This document shows positions 59,801 through 64,000 of a DNA stretch of 64,000 bases, piece after piece. The first letter of the stretch is position 1. The number at the start of each line of letters is the position of its first letter. The stretch comes from Chlorokybus atmophyticus (lineage: Eukaryota > Streptophyta > Chlorokybophyceae > Chlorokybales > Chlorokybaceae): NCBI GenBank assembly GCA_009103225.1, contig RHPI01002503.1, forward strand, positions 718,236-782,235, read 5' to 3'. The notes under the pieces were generated by a model that saw only the letters and a program-made list of their open reading frames with translations, did no database searches and was not told the origin of the DNA. The position numbers were made by a program, and so were the translations under genes.

Positions 59801-62372
59801 GTGCCTGCTTGCGTCTTGCATTGTATCCCAATGTGATAGTGTCGCCGTCAGTACCAAGTCCGCCTGCTTCATCTCAATTTCATAATGTGTCGCAAGTGTC
59901 AACTTGGCAGAAGCACACTTCTTGCGGACTCCTGAAAGTTGCACACGCATGAGCTTGTTTTGAGGCATTGCAAGCAGGCAGAGAAAGCTCTTAGTGAAGC
60001 TCGCGATGCTTTGGGTACGGAGCGCACAAGAGCAGCTAAGCTACAAGATGAGCTTCACACCTTGCACAGTCGTCACGACAACCAGGTCCATGGCTCTCGT
60101 GTTTGGTTTGGCACCATGCACTGCAATGCTGCATGTGCCAGTAAGGCAGCGGCAGTTCTTGCAGGTCAATGTATTGAAGAAACAAGTGGAAGAGCTCTCA
60201 TTGCATGTCAAAGACCTGCAGTCCGAAAAGAGGAGGCTTGTGAAGGACTTGCAAGACAGGCTGAAGCAGGTGAACTGCTGTGAAACAATTGTTTCCTGCA
60301 CAGCTATTTGGCCCCTTGGAGTTGACCATGTCATGTAGGCACGGAAGGAGTGGCAGGCTGAGCATGCAGCGGCAATGTCGGAATTGACAAAGCTGCACAA
60401 CCAGAGCATTGCCGACAGGAAGGCAGCTGGCAACAACACCATGCAATCACAGGTCGCTATGTCACGTGCGGATCGGGATTCTCCCCAAGCACGCCATGTT
60501 CTGCTAAGTGCCCGCATCCAAGCTTCGTGCAACAGGTAGCACACCTGGAGGAGGAGATCAGCGTTCTCCGCGCAGCGAATCAGATGGACAAGGAAGAATA
60601 CAAAGTTCAATTAAGGGAGCTCGCTGAAATGCACACTGCTAGGACTGCAGCTCAGGTTGGTCAACTGATTGCCCCTTACAGATGGCATTTGCAAACTGCG
60701 CATAACGACAAACTCAGCATAAGCCATCCCTGCAGCAAGCACGAGCCGAAGAACTTCAGCAGCAGTTGGCTGCGGCAAAGCAAGAACATGCTGCGCAGGT
60801 CCGTCAGAGCAACCTGATTTGCTGAAAGCCCCCCCCTCACGGAGTGCTGTGGCATAGAAAGCATCCAGCTCCTGAAATTGCCTTGTCTCGCAGGTATCAA
60901 GGGCAGAAGAACTGCAACAAAAGCTGGCTGCGGCACAGCAAGATCACGAGCGCATTCTCAACGATGTAGTGTCCAAACACATAACTGCACCGCCTGAGTT
61001 GCACGCACGCCAAACAGCCTCGCAGGTGACGCCGTAGACTTAGAGCAACTCACCAAGTTCCAAGCCTCAACAGGTTTTCACATACTTTGTCAAGAGCCCT
61101 GCACAATACCCGGAAGTCAGCGCATCTGAAGCGCCGTGCTGACTCTGCATTGATTTGTCTTTTACACATTGCGCATGTTCGTGCAGGCAATCATGGCCGC
61201 TGAACATGTCGACATCATGCACAGTCAAGCGGGCACTGAACAGCGCGCAGAAATTGATGTCCTGCAAATTGCTGCAATGTATTCTCAGCAGGCGGAACCA
61301 GAAGTCCCATCACCGGCAAGCAAGGTAAGCAGCTCGTGGTCCCTGTATCTGGCTTGTGGTCAGATGTAAAAATTACTTGGTATCAACAAAAGGCTACGCA
61401 TTACCTTACGAAGTGCGTGTGAACTGGCAGAAACGGAATAGGGAAAAAGTTTCTGTACCTGCAGAAGTATCTGATATCAGTGATGAAGAAGGGGCACAGA
61501 AGTTGACATCCACACCGCCACCTGTCCAAGCTACGCGAAGGAATCCGGTATGCAGCTAACGACATCTTCTGCACTGCATTGCTATCAGTGAGTGACCGCC
61601 ATTTCATTGCTGGCAGCGCCGTAAGCCAACAAGTGCGCGGAACACAACAGCGGTGCCAGCAAAGCGTCGCTTGCTGGAGGTACTGCTCATGAGAAATGTT
61701 GCTCAGCGTCACTGATGCAACCGCAAACAAGACTGGCATTTGAGCACGAATGCTCCTTGCTTTATTTGAGTACAAATGCACGTGCCTCGCCCCATGCAGC
61801 ACTTGACTCGCTATGCGATGCAGGATGATTCGCAAAGGGCAGAGAAGGAGGTCAGCGTCCTGGGTAGGATGGCACCTGCGGTGAAACAATTTAGAGGGCG
61901 CCCTCGCACGGAGTCGGTGCGCGTGTGCTAGTAGCATCAATGTTATTGTGTCTAGATTCGATGTTTGCCTTCCACCACTAACCACTGTGTGCAGCGTGAG
62001 GTTACCAGCAGCGAGTACCAAGTTGCAGCATCTGATGGCACCAAGACACTGACAAAGAAGAAGACGAGCAGAAAGACCATTACTTACAACATCAAGGTAC
62101 TCCGATATGTGCTTCAACAGGCAGACAGCTACGCGGTGATCCAACATGAAGGTGCCTGACACAAACCTCTGTTGTCCTACAGGCTTCCCCGGTTGCCAAG
62201 CACTCTCCCAAAGGCCAGGTATGCCCCATATTCATCCAAGTGATAACTTTGGCACATAAACTGACCAGTACATCAACCTCAGGCCGGTAAGACACGTCGA
62301 TCATCACCTACGCGCGAGCTCTTTGGCAGCGGCTCGTTGGACCCATATGCATACTCGCAGGACCAAGCGTAG
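56823..62372 (+). CDS. ZYP1: ZYP1-like synaptonemal complex transverse filament protein
   Basis: Long coiled-coil protein proposed to bridge paired chromosomes in meiosis. Twenty-six exons join in phase, all GT-AG: 56823-57102, 57178-57227, 57309-57516, 57655-57713, 57788-57854, 58049-58147, 58258-58412, 58486-58795, 58864-58982, 59053-59121, 59200-59448, 59515-59643, 59726-59791, 59978-60085, 60165-60269, 60339-60452, 60536-60655, 60736-60798, 60894-61025, 61187-61324, 61431-61547, 61617-61679, 61824-61850, 61995-62096, 62183-62218 and 62283-62372 (1,024 aa). A Pro-rich head of about 90 residues precedes FPKLIGIAEKLMQEQ, like the LKLTAEKLVKEQ start of plant ZYP1 rods. A heptad rod follows to about residue 840. 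A basic tail has SSEYQVAASDGTKTLTKKKT, like the HEYEVET..GRTITKRRKT tail block of plant ZYP1, and ends RELFGSGSLDPYAYSQ, like DLFSEGSLNPYADDPY. A generic coiled-coil protein is the alternative, but the two tail blocks make ZYP1 the best reading. Confidence 0.78.
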
Positions 62373-64000
62373 TGAGCCGCACTTACATACTGTGAGTTTC
62401 AGTTTTACGCACAGTCTGTTCACGTTAACAGGCCGCTTCCTTAAATGTCTCTAGTCTGTAGGTAGCTCTTTTTAGGGTGTGCACTGTCAGGTTATTGTGG
62501 CAAACAGTCGCTGCTCCGCCTTCTAGTAAGGGTGTCTGGACGCAACTGCAGCAGTAGTAGCAAGCTATTGTGTAGCTTTTCTGAGCCGCTTCACTTCACA
62601 TTTGTACCATAGTGATGTTCACTTGGTACACATTACCGCAGAGCAACGTCTATGCCATCTTCAGCAGTATCAGATAGCACACGCATGACCTGCGTGTTAG
62701 TAACACAACATGCCGGTTGTCACATGCTCTCAGATCGCGTATTGCGAGTTACCACACCCAGACGTAAACACATAAGCCAGTGCCGTCTGATTGGTTACCA
62801 GTACCATCAATTAAACAATCGGTGCAAATTACCCGCTGCTGTTTAACAGCTCGCAAAGGTTTCTCCTCATCATTGACTACACTTTAGTACAAGCAAGCCC
62901 ACGCTTGCACAGCGCATAGCGCACAGCATAGCCTAATGACTTAGGAGCCCCGGGGCGAGTATTGGATGCTCCACCATACATGCTGGCACCAGCACTCTGT
63001 CACTGCATGTGCACGCACGCGCATTACTGCTAATGCTACCAGGCTTTATGAATACTCTACGTTAGCTAACCCAAGCATTTGCAGCGTCCAACAACGAGAG
63101 TTGCCGTAGTATCTGTGCATGCGGCGTACAATGTTGATGACGAGGTTCCAGCAGTCCACACACGTACATGCAGCTCAACAGGACTCCTTCCTCCCTCTCC
63201 GCCACCACCATGTTGTTGCTGTGCACACAGCGACTGCCTGGCTAGTGTGTCATGCTGACGTATGCATGTTTCATGCTTATGACCCCTTGCATGCGGTCTT
63301 ATCAGCACTCCATCTTTTGTACACCGTGTCCAACCCTGCTCGACCCGAGCAGCCTGACAGCTCTGGTCAGCGTCGCTCAGTGCGCCAGGGCCATGAGCGC
63401 TGTCACGCATTGGCTGCCGTTACGTTGCTGCATGCTGCATCGCTGGCAATGATACCGTCATTGGCATGGGCAGACTACTACTCCCCATGCATTCGCTGCT
63501 TATTGCCCATCAGCACCACCATCACATTCGACAACTGGCGTGTGGCTATGCAATTGGAACTGCTAGCGTCACATTGTAGCGAGCAGTATCACCAATAAGC
63601 GCGCAACTGAATAGCCGTGCTGCTGCATTGCATGCAACAGTTCGCACACATGTCGGAAGTGCACTCTGTAAGGCATAGTTGACTGCAGCGTACAGTTGAA
63701 ACACTACCAAGTTATCACAACTGTCAACAAGATGCGCGAAACGGTTCTTAGCTGATGAGCTGGCTAAGGTGATACTGACCATAACTAAGTGTTATTAACA
63801 TATGATTACCGTTGCATGTACTATCATACAATATATACTAAGCGAATGTCCAAGACATACATCATACAACCAAAAGTCACATGTTTTGCGTCCATGAATA
63901 CGACACAGCACAATCAGCTACTCATATAATTGAAACGATGATACAAGATACCTGTTCAGCATGAGCGACAATATGCCAAGTGGTTAGCGACTACTATTAC
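62373..64000. other. Right end of window, no supported gene
   Basis: Opposite-strand open frames at 63119-63598 (+) and 63410-63066 (-) overlap but neither shows a motif. The last 250 bases are AT-richer. Nothing further seen. Confidence 0.4.

Noticed and set aside
63066-63598. Overlapping opposite-strand frames as genes
   Set aside because: No motif, no splice partners, and the His/Cys-rich composition suggests chance.

Overview
The window is nuclear eukaryotic DNA. Genes are cut by many short GT-AG introns (a few GC-AG), reading phases agree across almost every junction, and there are long microsatellites and DNA transposons. The gene set points to the green lineage, most likely a flagellated green alga. 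It includes a FIP37/WTAP m6A-writer subunit whose closest remembered match is the plant protein, the plastid import protein Tic22, a ZYP1-like synaptonemal-complex protein, an NT-C2/coiled-coil protein of the PMI1/EHBP1 type, an EF-hand lysophospholipid acyltransferase and a CFAP73/CCDC42 axonemal protein. I cannot name the species.

Layout, left to right. FIP37-like gene (+, 826-2567, 5' end unresolved), convergent with a CFAP73/CCDC42 gene (-, 3031-5124). NT-C2/coiled-coil gene (+, 6301-10304). Intronless AHSA1-type gene (-, 11313-11993). hAT transposon relic with intact target-site duplication (12151-13489). Two nested pogo-like elements (outer 14098-19965, inner 14178-17143), the outer one carrying a nearly complete transposase gene next to a 176-base gap. 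A degenerate Tic22 copy (+, about 21640-23976). A very large ankyrin/acidic/coiled-coil gene (-, 24309-34682, 27 exons). An AT-rich island (34985-35760). A degenerate fragment of that gene's 3' part (+, about 35785-37100). Intact Tic22 (-, 37463-39774), almost touching a divergent unknown gene (+, 39796-41454). BTB/BACK gene (-, 42180-43379). EF-hand LPCAT/LPEAT2-like gene (-, 44966-47497). A mostly empty stretch (47500-51270). Choline/ethanolamine kinase (+, 51278-53618), convergent with a PRMT6-like methyltransferase (-, 53873-56400). ZYP1-like gene (+, 56823-62372). No supported gene after that.

The most striking structure is an inverted segmental duplication. About 21.6-25.3 kb (Tic22 forward, ankyrin/coiled-coil 3' end reverse) matches about 35.8-39.6 kb in opposite orientation. 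Tic22 is broken in the left copy and intact in the right; the coiled-coil gene is intact in the left and broken in the right. Each copy has kept a different gene.

The genes do not form one pathway. They cover RNA methylation, cilia, plastid import, phospholipid synthesis and remodelling (choline kinase, LPCAT), protein arginine methylation and meiosis. All calls come from reading translations, splice signals and remembered family motifs; no database search was run.
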